From Rhyacichthys aspro (taxonomy: Eukaryota; Chordata; Actinopteri; Gobiiformes; Rhyacichthyidae): a DNA stretch of 64,000 nucleotides. The first letter of the stretch is position 1. Each line of letters starts with the position of its first letter. Made by a program: the position numbers and the translations under genes. Below the pieces are notes generated by a model. That model did no database searches and was not told the DNA's origin. It saw only the letters and a program-made list of their open reading frames with translations. Shown piece by piece: positions 44,546-56,178 of this stretch. Location of the stretch: assembly GCA_036850595.1 (NCBI GenBank), contig CM072158.1, positions 16,073,422-16,137,421 on the forward strand. Reading direction: 5' to 3'.

Positions 44546-44700
44546 TTGATGATTGATGATTATTCTGGATTCTTACGGCTGAATTTTATACAAACTGCTC
44601 CAAGATTAAAACAATTAAAAGTTGCTTTAAAGACATGGCTTTTTTACCAAATTTTCAGTAACAGCAGAGGTGTGTGTGTGTCCTTAACCTTCGACTGGAG
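44546..44700 (+). mobile_element. Possible coding-end fragment of a LINE
   Basis: A plus-strand frame (44546-44743) contains TAPRLKQLKVALKTWLF at about residues 17-33. A-x-x-L-x-x-(F/L)-K-x-x-L-K-T-W-L/F is the usual last motif of L2/Rex-type retrotransposon reverse transcriptase frames. The upstream reverse transcriptase is absent, so this is a heavily truncated remnant, or a chance match. A host exon ending in this motif is less likely. Confidence 0.35.
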
Positions 44701-44743
44701 AGGGCTGTGGGATGAATATGACATCCTTTACCTGTCTGTTTAA

Positions 44744-46526
44744 TGTTTGGATTCGGATTGAACAATTCGCACATTTTTTGTGGAATACTGCTTTGTTAAA
44801 AAGCCATTTGAGGTAAGCGCAGCCCATGTTACTTTTGTTGGTTATTAGACTAAGAGGATTTGTTTTGCAGTTTTACGGCAGCTGTCCAGGATATGATGAT
44901 TAATTCAATGACAGCACGTTCTGTCTTTGAATTAGTAAAGATTATTTTATTCTGAGAGCAATTTCTTTCTTCAAACAGTTGAATTGGCTGTTTACTCAAC
45001 AAAACAAAATAAAGTGTAGCATCATTATAATGTAAATTACGCACATCATTATGAAGCTGCATTATGTTTCATATTGACAAGATGTGATTGCACTGAGGAT
45101 TCATTTTGAGCCTATTGTCTCTGTAGAAACCCTGTTTATAGGGTTAATGACCCTGCAGTCAGCCACAGTAAACTGGTATAGGAACTTATTATGTGTTGAT
45201 AAAGGCTTTTCAACAAAATTAACAGTTTGTATTGAAGTGTTGAAAACTCTGATAAACTGGAATTAAACCTGTCAGGAAAAAAACACAGTATGTGTGTTAT
45301 ATTTAACTTCAAGGCTAAAAGTAAGTGCTAAAAGTCAGGTCTGAGTAATCTCACAGCAATGTCTGTTTTTGGAAAAAAAGGGTTGCGTTATGCAGTAAGC
45401 TCAAAAATACATTATTTATACACCTTGAAAGATTTCAAATGAAAAATAAGATCCCCGTGTGAGCAGTGGGCGTAACACTAAACCAAGAATACACACCTAA
45501 ATTCCCACTTGAACATCGATCAGTAGTAAACAAAGTCATACATTTAATAATGCATGACACTGACCTCATGAGAATTTCACTGGCAATGAGTTAGAAGTGT
45601 GCAAGTTCTGAGACCTGTCTGGAGACATAAATGTGTTCTGATCTATGACAGGAAAGTGGGACTGGAGCAAAAAGGTTACAGAGAAATTGAAAAATGTTTG
45701 ACAGTCTAAGTCAGATTGTTCTTTAGTGTAGTACAATTGGTGCACTGTAATCTCAGCCTATTTAAAGAAATAAAACAACCAAAAATGAATGGTGTAGCTT
45801 CATGTAATTGCATCACTAAACTGTGGTTATGCAGCATTCATGAAACCACAGTGTTTCCAATATGGCAAATTTGTGATGTGACCCAATGACATCATGTGAG
45901 AAGGGTCTATGTAATGATATTGTGTCAGCTGACTCCAAATAATATATAAGGTCAGAATGAATATAAAAAATTGGCAGCTAACGTGTGTGGTCAGCTGTTA
46001 CCCTGGCATTGATGCCCTCTTTTTAGCAGGTTTTAACAGTATCAATAGGTTAAAATACTTGATGATGAAAAAGCAGCAGTATCATGTCTTGTAGGGTATC
46101 TGACCATTCTCAATAATCTAGCTTTAAAGTGCAGTCTTATTGACACACTGTGCAGTTAAATGCCACTGGTGAAATTCAAACTGTTGCCTTAAAGAACAAC
46201 TCTTTCTCAAATAATGTGATGTGTAACTGCCAAGGTCCAACTACACACTTTGCAGATGCTCCACAGAGAAAGACTGGCTCAGAGTAGAGTTGGACACCAG
46301 CAGAGCCAAACACAAGTAAGAAATCAGGGGAAAAAAACAGGAAGACGAACATTTGTGTACTTTTAAACCAACAAGGGTATATAGTTCATGCCTCTTTGCC
46401 CCTAGCGAATATCTTTGTTGATTTTTTTGGTCTCTTACGGCTTGAAAAAAAGGTTTAAAAGTTTAAAAAGAAAAAGGACAGTCTATTGTAGATCAGAAAG
46501 TATTCATGGACATTCCATTGGTTCAG
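44744..46526. other. Gene-free sequence
   Basis: AT-rich unique DNA; frames at 44850-45062 minus and 45084-45266 plus have no motif. One CATCATGTGAGAAGGG string near 45891 with TGACATCATG is a single further TGACATCA octamer outside the 10.8-11.5 kb cluster. Confidence 0.45.
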
Positions 46527-47775
46527 TCTTGCTTTAGTGCAGTATTGGTCCTGGATTAGTCTTGGTTAGGACTTGCTTTAGTCTAGTTTTAGACCTGGTT
46601 AAGTCTTGCTTTAATCCAGTATTAGTCCTGGTTCAGACTTGTTTTAGTCCAGTTTTAGTCCTGGTTAAGTCTTGTTTTAGTCCAGTTTTAGTCCTGGTTA
46701 AATCTTGTTTTAGTCCAGTATTAGTCATGGTTTAGTCCTGGTTAGGTCTTGTATTAGTCATGGTTTAGTCCTGGTAAGGTCTTGTTTTAGTCCAGTATTA
46801 GTCATGGTTTAGTCCTGGTTAGGTCTTGTTTTAGTGCAGTATTAGTCATGGTTTAGTCCTGGTTAAATCTTGTTTTAGTCCAGTATTAGTCATGGTTTAG
46901 TCCTGGTTAGGTCTTGTATTAGTCCTGGTTTAGTCCTGGTTAGGTCTTGTTTTAGTGCAGTATTAGTCATGGTTTAGTCCTGGTTAGGTCTTGTTTTAGT
47001 GCAGTATTAGTCATGGTTTAGTCCTGGTTAGGTCTTGTATTAGTCATGGTTTAGTCCTGGTAAGGTCTTGTTTTAGTCCAGTATTAGTCATGGTTTAGTC
47101 CTGGTTAGGTCTTGTTTTAGTCCAGTATTAGTCATGGTTTAGTCCTGGTTAGGTCTTGTATTAGTCATGGTTTAGTCCTGGTTAGGTCTTGTTTTAGTGC
47201 AGTATTAGTCATGGTTTAGTCCTGGTTAGGTCTTGTTTTAGTCCAGTATTAGTCATGGTTTAGTCCTGGTTAGGTCTTGTATTAGTCATGGTTTAGTCCT
47301 GGTTAGGTCTTGTTTTAGTCCAGTATTAGTCATGGTTTAGTCCTGGTTAGGTCTTGTATTAGTCATGGTTTAGTCCTGGTAAGGTCTTGTTTTAGTCCAG
47401 TATTAGTCATGGTTTAGTCCTGGTTAAATCTTGTTTTAGTCCAGTATTAGTCATGGTTTAGTCCTGGTTAGGTCTTGTATTAGTCCTGGTTTAGTCCTGG
47501 TTAGGTCTTGTTTTAGTGCAGTATTAGTCATGGTTTAGTCCTGGTTAGGTCTTGTTTTAGTGCAGTATTAGTCATGGTTTAGTCCTGGTTAAGTCTTGCT
47601 TTGGTCCAGTATTAGTCCTGGTTCAGTTGTGTTTTAGTCCAGTATTAGTCCTGGTTCAGTCCTGGTTCAGTTGTGTTTTAGTCCAGTATTAGTCCTGATT
47701 TTGTCTTGCTTTAGTCCAGTGTTAGTCCTGGTTTAGTCCTGGTGTAGTCCTCCTTTGCTTCAGTATTAGTCCAGT
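46527..47775 (+). repeat. Minisatellite with an 11-bp register and higher-order 44/33-bp units
   Basis: The core 46698-47588 (891 bp, 81 x 11) divides without remainder into 22 units: fifteen of 44 bp and seven of 33 bp. The long unit is TT(A)GGTCTTG + TTTTAGTCCAG + TATTAGTCATGG + TTTAGTCCTGG; the short one lacks the 11-bp TTTTAGTCCAG module. Variants (AAATCTTG, TAAGG, GCAG for CCAG, CCTGG for CATGG) mark individual units, and the series AAATC-long, CCTGG-short, GCAG-long, GCAG-long occurs at 46863 and again at 47424, 561 bp later. Edges (46527-46697 and 47589-47775) are degenerate 33-bp-type units. TAG/TAA stops in all units make it noncoding. Confidence 0.9.
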
Positions 47776-47939
47776 TTAAGTCTTATTTCAAGAAACTTGG
47801 ATCATTGGGAGATGATTTGATTTACTTTATGAAAATATCAACTGAAATGAATTGTTAACACTGGGTTTTAGACCCTGTTTTTTGCAGTGTAGTACTTTGT
47901 AGCAGCAGAATGGTTGAGTTGTGAGTGTGTACATGTGTT

Positions 47940-48330
47940 TACTTAGATTCAAGTGCTTAATTGGATTTATGGTGCACTGCTGAGCCAAACACCGCCACGT
48001 TCTAGAGTGACGTCCACCGCCGGCAGTGCATTTGGACCCGCTTTCCACCCACAGCCCATCTGCACCACTCCTCTTTTCCAAAACCTATTATAATCCCACC
48101 AATCCCACAGCCTCTCCACATGACGGCCTCCTGTCTGCCAGCCCTGCCCTCCACATTAGGATCTGGCACTGCTTTGAAGGATTCTTTTCCCCCATTACCA
48201 TCTATGAGAAAGCTGATTCTGAGCCGACAGTATGGCCTCCCCATCACTGCAGCTAAACGCATTAGAAAGCTCGTCCGCCAGGGCAGACTGAGGCGGGTTT
48301 GGGGAGGTGGGAGGTAATGCAGTCACAGGC
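47940..48330. promoter_or_regulatory. Candidate conserved noncoding block next to the minisatellite
   Basis: GC-richer, repeat-free DNA beginning about 165 bp after the array, with ACCGCCACGTTC, CACCGCCGGCAG and a C-rich stretch at 48040-48160. Frames on both strands overlap (48002-48262 minus, 48026-48256 plus, 48120-48317 plus, 48195-48428 minus), so none is preferred. Function inferred only from composition. Confidence 0.25.
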
Positions 48331-50740
48331 AGAACCGGAGAAGGATGCTGACCACTTGAGACATTTTTAACTAAAAAATATACAAAAGTGAAGAAAATTG
48401 TTGATACTTTTCTGGTAAATAGAATCACACAGTTTTGATGCTACTGCAGAGAAGAAAACATTCAAAAAAACAAATAATGGTGTCGTATAACAATTGGTGG
48501 CTGAAAAGAGTCTGTGCAAGTGTGCATTTTAGATCATCCTAAAGCAAGAATTTTATTTTCAATGCTTAATCTAAAGGAGAAAGTATTTCTTGGTTAACCA
48601 GTAACCTTCTTATCAGAGGAGTAGTAAGTAGTACATTTACTCATCTACATTCCCACACAAAACATAATGGGTTTTTTTTTTTTTCATTAAATCAAAAGTA
48701 AGACATTTCTGAACACTTTGTTACCCTTGATTGAGTATAATTTCCAATCAATGATTACTTTTACCTCCATTAGAGTAATAATATATTTATGTGACTATCT
48801 GAGGACAGATTTCGACTGCTCTTCCTGCCTCTGCAACATCCAGTCAAAACTATCTATCAAATGTTGTATATTTATTTAAGCCCACCTATATTTCTGACAC
48901 ATGTTCCCAAGCACATTCATATTGTCTCCCTTCCACTGTAGTTATAAAAAATGCCAAGGCTGCAAGCAATAGTCAACACTGGTCTACACTATTTACTCAC
49001 AGCAGAAGAAAAAAAGAAAAAAAAAACCCATGGCCCTGGCACCACATGGCAGTGTTTTTGTTGTGCTTGAGCATCCCAGGATATAAGTACTTGAAAAAAA
49101 GCACTAAAAAGAACAATGGGAACCAAACAATGGAAATACAGACTGCAATGTACCAAGTACCAGTGGTTACCTTGGTACTTGGTACACATCTTTTGACCAT
49201 TTGTACAGTATTCATGGGCCACACCATTACCTCCATCATACTGGGATAGTCACTGGACATGATATACGGAAATTATATACTTTAAAACATGTGAAAGACT
49301 GCATTTATACTTGTTCTGTTCTGTCTTACTGGGAAAATGACAGTATATATTATACACAGAGGTCAGGTTTGGGCAGTGGATAGGACATAAAATGTAGGAC
49401 TTCATGACAGGAAGTGGTAACTCAGAAGTGGTACTATACTTGTCACTGATTTGTCATTAGACAGAAAGGAGTGGCTTTTGGGACTTTGGGCTCAGCTACA
49501 GCAAAGTAGAAAACAGCACAGTCACATTCATTACAGACTCAACTGAAGAAAAAGGTGTAGACCATCAAAGCATATCTGCAACAAAAACTATTGTTTCCTG
49601 TAGCATCTTTTTACTAAATGTGGATCTTCAGTGGCATGTATCTGAAATCACGCTTTTTGTCTAAAATGTTATTATTCTACTTATTTCCTGAAACATCACA
49701 GGAGTTGGCAAACAGTTGAGATCCAACAATTATGTTATCGTCATTTTTAATTAAAACAGATATTTCTGATTCTGCGGAGTTAATTAACAAGTGGATTTGT
49801 GTCATGAATAGATAATGATATGGCCCAGCTGTCATGAATGTTTTATTAAGACATTAAATGTGTTACTTTTTCTATTTTAAATGATGTGTTTTGAACAAAG
49901 CACTTCCAGCTAAATATTGCTGCTCAACCTTTGCCTCCTCCACCTGCTGATGGGCACCTTAGGCAATATCCATTCCACACTCACTCAGATCACGCTTCCC
50001 TCATTAATTTTTCCAATCAAAGATGCTCAGGATGAAGTCATATCAATCATTTTGATGTGTCAACTGAGTACACACACCCCTCAGGCTTGAAATCAAACAT
50101 CTCACTATAAATATTAATGCAGATGGAAAGGAATGGATGGATGGGGGAATCAAAAGCGCTCAACTTGGCCAGTTCCAAAAAAGTCATGAATATAAACATG
50201 TCAGCATTTGCATTTGGTTTTCAAGTGCCATTTTAACACAAGAAACAGTTTTGTGGTGATTTCTGAAAACCTCATAGCTTCATCTGCACCATAGCGCCCC
50301 AAATTCATACTGACTGATATCTAAAGTACTTCTGAGACTGGCCCCACATGTGTATTTATGGTTTGAAATAGCAAGTCTCAATCTCTGACTGTCTTTTATT
50401 GTCAGTGGGAAAAGCAACTTTAGTAATGAATGAATTTAAAGGTGAGGTGTGTTGTTTATAGCCCTTTTTTGAAAACAAGATGATGAAGAATCAACGTCTT
50501 ACTCTTTTTCGAGCATGTGAACAGCTATGGCACCAAGCAGGGACTAGTTGTTGTCTGTTTCAGAAGCATTAACATGAAGTAATGGATGTTCCACGGTGTC
50601 CTAAAGGTCTATTAAAGATGAAAAAGTTGAATTTTAGTGTGAATATGCATTTTGGGTTTTTTTTTTCATTCCTGTTTTGCTGATTCTCTGTTAACCAATC
50701 ACTGCAAACTAGTATCAGACCCTTATATACTGCAGCACTA
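48331..50740. other. Gene-free sequence
   Basis: AT-rich DNA with T and A runs (about 48670 and 49010-49026). A GGTACTTGGTACACATC/GTACCAAGTACC palindrome-like stretch lies at 49151-49188: TGTACCAAGTACCAG and CCTTGGTACTTGGTACA can pair as an imperfect hairpin of about 14 bp. Opposite-strand frames at 48989-49260 have no motif. Confidence 0.45.
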
Positions 50741-50890
50741 TAGCCTGGCCAGACATCCGAACTGTTAGTCTGGACTCTGTCAATTCAAGGGAATGAAGAA
50801 AGAGACGATTAAATAGAATTGGATAGAAATACAGCCAATCAGAATTCCGGGGGCAGTACCAACATACACAGAATAAACTGCCTCTGGACT
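50741..50890 (-). repeat. Family 2 interspersed repeat copy, inverted
   Basis: On the minus strand: CAGAGGCAGTTTATTCTGTG, TATGTTGGTACTGCCCCCGG, ATTCTGATTGGCTGTATTTC, TATCCAATTCTATTTAATCG, GAGTCCAGACTAACAG and GTCTGGCCAGGCTA. The order of the CTGATTGG/TATCCAATT part relative to GGCAGTTTATTC differs from the 14518 copy, so there has been rearrangement or the family has internal repeats. Confidence 0.6.
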
Positions 50891-53419
50891 GACACACAAC
50901 ATACAACTTTTTGAGAATGAAAGCAAAAACTTGTGACATAATAAACTTGCCAAGCTCTGCATTCGAACACTAAGAGCCAATCACATTCATTAGACTCATG
51001 CTGAGGCCCAAACACATAGAACATGTTCTGCCGTTTTTATCCACTGCACACATCATTAATTGTCAAACAACAAAAAAAGCGCATTAAAAGTAAATGCGAA
51101 ACTAATCAGAGGCAAAAACATGTTTTTTTTTCATTATGATTTCAGGTGTTCAGAGCACATCAGAGAAGATTTTTCTCATAAATAAACCAGACAATAACAG
51201 TGTTTGGATGTGTTTGAAGTCAAGGAGGAAAGGTTTTCAGTCCTGTGTCCCTCCCAGTGGCTTAAGGCAAAACTAGTCTCCATTAAAATTTGTATAAATG
51301 GTACAACTCATTTTTTATTCTGACCTGTGTAAAAAAATAATAAAAAGATATTGCTCAAAGATTTGCAATGCTATGACTGGACACCTTGAACTAGGGAAGC
51401 AGTTAGGTCTCAAGCCAGGTCTCTTAACCAGTACCAGGCATCAATAAAAGATGGAAGTAATGATGAGACAAAAGAAGACAAAATGGTTGACAAAAAGAAA
51501 GCTGCTTTTAAAAGAAAATGCCAAGAGTAATTCACGTTTGAGCTCACCAATAATACTGGCCTTAAAAGTTTGACACAACTTTTTCTCTGGTCATAAGGTT
51601 CAAGGCAGAATATTCTGAGATCACTTGTACTCACTGAGATCTACTGTAGGGAATAAATATTCAAAATACAACCCTATTCACTAAATACTGAACTCTCTCT
51701 TTAAGCATCTCCCAACAACACGGTCACGTTTGATTTAATCCAAAATAGACCCTGCCAACTTTTCACCTAAGGATTAAAATTACTTCCCATTGTTTTGTTC
51801 AAAAGCTACAGGCTAAATTTGCTGAGCGGCTCCTGAGTCGAAGAGAGACTGTGGATATGAAATATGGGAAAGGCTGTAGTGTAGAGTGTGGCTCTTTGTT
51901 TGGATAGTGTTCACTGCACATACTTCACACAAAACTGGCCTGAGTTTTTGGACCACTGGAGATTGCCATTCTCAGCTAAAAGCACAACAGAATGAGTATA
52001 TCCTAAAAAAAATAAAAACTATAAATAACAAAATTTTTGGCCTTTTTGGTCGGAAATCTTGTAGAAAAAAACACTGGCAGCAGCTTATTTTCCAAGCTGG
52101 AATGTACTTTTTGCAAACTGCTTAATTTTGAATGTGCCAGTGCTGCTGTAGACTTCTACTGTTGGTAAACAAGATAGGATTTGAACCCTTTTTGGCCAGG
52201 TAAGACCAAGGATCAATGACAGGGCATTAGCCTCTGAAAATGGCAAACTCTGCATAAACAAGATCATCAAGTGAGTAGCACATATGGCATTACATATTTG
52301 TATGTATTTATGAGCCTTTAGGTTACACCAGCTAAAGGCTACTTGTAAGTCAGTAGATGCTTGTGATTATATTAATGCTGGGCATGTAGCAAATGCCTAA
52401 AAATAATCCCACAGAGCATTCTTGCTCCGACTGCTAATGAAAAAAACAACCTTACAAAACACAACTTCTAATAATATTGACTGTGTTAAACATACAAGAG
52501 TCAAACTTAGTATTTTCAATTTGCACACTCTTGTAAATAAATAGAAAATACAACGGCTTTAGTTAACGTGGTGGGTGTGTGTAGATTTTGTTTACATGGC
52601 TTGTTGGAGAGTCCTTTAGGAGTTAGGAGACATTAATGAGCAGTTTCTGGATTCAAACAATGAAAATCTGAAGATAAAACACAAGAGCAAAACAAGAAGA
52701 GTAATGCACAACAGCCTCCTGCATCAATTGTAGTACACACACGAATTGCATAAATTTGGCATAAAGTATAATAATAAAACTGTCTAAAATGTCTAAGGAT
52801 TGTTGACCTAACATTATTGTCTTCACCCCAACAAGTCCATCATTAGTAAATCTTGTACAAAGACGAGCCTGTTTCAATGAATACCTGAGTAAACCTTTGG
52901 AATGGAAACTCTCATAATCCAATAGCAGACCTAATAGCAGAACTGGTGCCAAACCTTTGTGAGAGATGAATGCATTGTGGTTAGAAAAATTCACCCCAAG
53001 AATCCCAATCATTGTTACCCCTGTAGCAATCCCAAAAAAATGTCAGATTTTTTAATTTTGTACTGTAGTTTTTGCTAATCCTATTATCTTTCAATAAACG
53101 GCTTAGTGAGCTTCTGAAATCTTAGATAAAAATAAAGTCCAATAGGAAAAAAACTGAATCAGTCACAACAAGACTGTGCTATCACCTTAGGATTAATTTA
53201 GTCAATCTGAGTGGGTATTTTGTATTAGCAACAACATAGACGGCTTTTTAGAATCACATAAGACACAAAAGTAAGTGCAGAGCACTTCTTCCTCATTGTC
53301 TCTAATATTTACATTTGGTGGTGGTGCAACAGATGTATTGATTTATCAATGCCCCAAGTAGCAGGTATTCAGAGGAGGTCTGTGTATTTGTTGTTGGCAC
53401 TTGGAGTAGAAATAAGTGA
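50891..53419. other. Gene-free sequence
   Basis: AT-rich unique DNA. TTACACCAGCTAAAGGCTA near 52323 matches the right end of the family 2 copy at 8950. The 119-codon minus-strand frame at 52653-53012 is hydrophobic in parts but has no family resemblance. Confidence 0.45.
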
Positions 53420-53555
53420 TTGTTGTATGTCTATCCAATTGTTTCCAGAGATTGTTTGTTTTGCATTTGTTGGTACTGTTCCCTGGAGTCCACAGAGACC
53501 AGACTAATGCTTTTATAGAATAGAAAAAAATATGGTTGGATACAGCTCCAGCCAT
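53420..53555 (+). repeat. Family 2 interspersed repeat copy
   Basis: TGTATGTCTATCCAATTG, TTTCCAGAGATTGTTTGTTT, TGTTGGTACTGTTCCCTGGA, GTCCACAGAGACCAGACTAA and TTTTATAGAATAGAAAAA in order. Shows the undisturbed sequence at the site corresponding to the hAT insertion at 39639. Confidence 0.6.
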
Positions 53556-53689
53556 AACACACTCAAAGAAAAATTACTTATTCAACACTGTGGGTTTTCA
53601 CCAATTTCAGAATACAAATTGTTGAAGAAAACCTCTGCTAACACAGTCAGTTTAAAAAAAAATGTATTAACTTAAGACTAGACTAGCTG

Positions 53690-54290
53690 GTGCGCATTAC
53701 CATAAGGCTGCGCTGAATGAGATTTGATGATGTGCCATTTCACACCGCATCTTGGCTAAGCAGATTTGATGAAATATGATAAGATCTCACCACACGAGGT
53801 GAAATCTGTTCCGTATCCAGGCTTTTATGTTTGCCAATTTACAGCACACGAGTACTCCACAGACGCCGTACTCTTCATGATTATGCATGAAGCCGTGAAA
53901 GCCCCGCTCGAGTTTTGTTGGAAAGCCAAATGCAAAGTGAAAACCTTTACTCAGCTTCTATTTTGTCGCCCTCGAAGCCAATGTGCCTGCCATCACAAGC
54001 CTCCCCTTCAGCTTCAGAAACTCACTTTTTTTTTTTTTTTACATTTTTTACATTTACAGCTGATGTGGTGAGGCTGCCAGACTCCTGACAGGAAGTGGTG
54101 AATGAATTACATTTGAGAGCGAGAGGATTTGGGCTTTCATCCCGCCACATGATGCTACAGCTCCTCCCCGGCACTAAGGCTGCTTGGAAAGCAGCTCTCG
54201 CTCGTGGGAACAAATGTTCCCTGTGATAAGGATCAAAGGTTCTTTTCAAAGGTCCAGCCACAGAAGACAAAACGCTGTGTGAGTTGAAGA
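53690..54290. promoter_or_regulatory. Candidate conserved noncoding block
   Basis: GC-richer, repeat-free DNA with CpG sites (GCCCCGCTCGAG near 53901, CTCGCTCGTGGG near 54197), split by a T14 run at about 54027-54040. Plus frame 53766-54071 (101 codons) and minus frame 54022-54270 (82 codons) have no domain; the first ends in poly-Phe from the T run. Confidence 0.3.
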
Positions 54291-54790
54291 ATTATAACAA
54301 AAGGTGGGAGGTGAAAATGTGGGAGCAAACAGATAGAGAAATATGTGAGGGAGAATTTTATCAGGCTCTGTTTACAAGACAAATAATGCACAGAATAAGG
54401 GAAAAAAAAGTCTTTGTTCCATAGAGTGGGCTGGCTGAACTAGAAGAAATATTTAAAGATGAAAGTTAAAGCTATAGAAAGCCTTCTCATGTCTACTTCT
54501 CAGAGATTGCAAAGAAAATGCAGGTTCATGTGGTACAATTAGAAAGGTCAATGTTGAGGCAAAAAAGCCATCATCTGCTGGAAATCAGTGATCCAAAGGC
54601 TTTTCAAAACTATCTATCTATGGACTTTAAGTGACATATTTGATGAGATTATGTTTCTTTTACATCCATGATTGTGATAGATAAAGACATATTTACAGTA
54701 ATATTTTTTAATTTTTTAAGCCATACACTAGTCTATGCAAAAGCCTAATTTTGGTCTCAGATAAAAAAAAGTTATTGGAAATCTCCAAAC
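54291..54790. other. Gene-free sequence
   Basis: AT-rich DNA with no recognised feature. Confidence 0.45.
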
Positions 54791-55263
54791 CAGTAGTTCT
54801 CAAACTGTGGGACCACTGATGGTACTTTTTTAAGTGGTACTCAGGGACCCTCAGAAGTTTTATTTTTCAGGCTTAAATTTAAAATCATAACCCAAGCACT
54901 TTTTTTTTTAAATTGCAGCTCCATTATCCTCCACCAGAGAGAGCCCATTTGATCATAATCCATTGTATCAGAATAAAAACTACTTGAGGCAATTAAAGTC
55001 CAGTTATAGCTTAAAATCTATATAATATCTATTAATGTCTAACTGAAACCATTTAAAACCTGGTAATGTCCAGAATCAATGAAAACGTATCAAAGACCAA
55101 CTCACCATAAAGCTTGTTAAAATCAGACTATTCATTCAAGTCCAACAAGAAGCATTTAAACTGTATTTAAATTGAACTCAACTCACTTGTATACGTAGGT
55201 GGTACTTGGAAAAACACATTTATAATGAGATATTACTTGGTGAGTAAAGTTTCAGAATCACTG
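54791..55263 (+). mobile_element. Non-autonomous hAT element related to the 18975 copy
   Basis: Left end CAGTAGTTCTCAAACTG and right end AGTTTCAGAATCACTG are imperfect inverted repeats. The flanks CTCCAAAC (54783-54790) and GTCTAAAC (55264-55271) agree at six of eight bases, a decayed hAT-type duplication. GTGGTAC-type strings occur near both ends, and GTAGGTGGTACTTGGAAAAA near 55193 matches TAGGTATGTGGTCCTTGGAA in the 18975 element. The 473-bp body has no transposase. Confidence 0.65.
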
Positions 55264-55639
55264 GTCTAAACTAAATCTTTAATTGAGGGTAAATTATGTA
55301 TTCATCAAGGGTAAGGCACAGTAAACACTTGACTAGACTAGAGACATATCCAAATCAGACTGACTTTCTGAATTAAATGTTATCTTTTGTCGTTCAAAAA
55401 TGACATATGCCAAAATGACTGAATAACACTGAGGACGTCACCCACTCGGGGACTAATGAAAAAAAAAATTCCTGCTTGGAATCAGTACAGTCATTTGCCC
55501 CAGATCAACATCTTTTATGTCCAGCCGCCATTGTCAGTGGGTAAAAGGCAGGAAAGTGGTATTAGATTTGGAATTAGAGGCATTAAGAAAGCACGTGGGG
55601 GCTCACACTATAGTTGGCCATTATTACGTACTTCATACT
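55264..55639. other. Gene-free sequence
   Basis: AT-rich DNA; the start of a 109-codon plus frame (55456-55785) lies here and runs into the next repeat. Not considered coding. Confidence 0.4.
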
Positions 55640-56178
55640 TCTGGACAGAGATGGGGGACTTGAGTCATGCAATCGGATTGGAGTCGAGTAATCGGCCTCA
55701 TTTTCAGGACTTGGGACTTGATTTGGAAAAGCCCATTGATGACTCAGGGACAATGACTTGGGACTCGACTCAACTAATGTACTGATGACTCGGACTTAGA
55801 CTTGGATCTGCTGACTTGGACTTGTACTCATGACTCAGACTTGCCCTGGACTCGGACTTGGGCAAAGCTCACCACTGGTTTTGCAGTTTTGCGACACTCC
55901 CACACACCTAAAGTTGAAATTTAAGCCTGAAACTTTTCTCAGACCAATCCTGGATGGACTGCTCTCATGACTTGGACTTGTGACTTGAATTCCGATGATA
56001 ATGACTCGACTCGACTCGGACTTGACTTGGACTTTGTTTTGATGTCTTGGACTCGCATTTCAGATGATGATTTCTCGACTCAAAATCAAGTTTCTTTGGT
56101 GACTTGCACCTGGACTTTAACTTGAAGACTGAGGACTCGAAAGTAACTTGAACTCAAAAACTGGTGACTCAACTACCA
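55640..56178 (+). repeat. Degenerate GACTTGGACTCG-type minisatellite
   Basis: Imperfect repeats of GACTTGGACT, GACTCGGACTTG and GACTCGACTC fill 55640-55870 and 55960-56178, with a less repetitive interval between. Divergence between units is high and no fixed period could be assigned. Arrays of this composition are frequent in fish genomes, sometimes inside hAT-like elements. Confidence 0.7.

Noticed and set aside
46527..47775. Regularly spaced repeats resembling a CRISPR array
   Set aside because: The units are contiguous 33/44-bp tandem modules with no unique spacers, in eukaryotic-looking DNA.
52653..53012. 119-codon minus-strand frame with hydrophobic stretches
   Set aside because: AT-rich codons give Phe/Leu/Ile-rich translations by chance; no family resemblance and no splice or promoter context.
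55456..55785. 109-codon plus-strand frame
   Set aside because: Its second half is the GACTTGG minisatellite and its start follows an A run; no domain.
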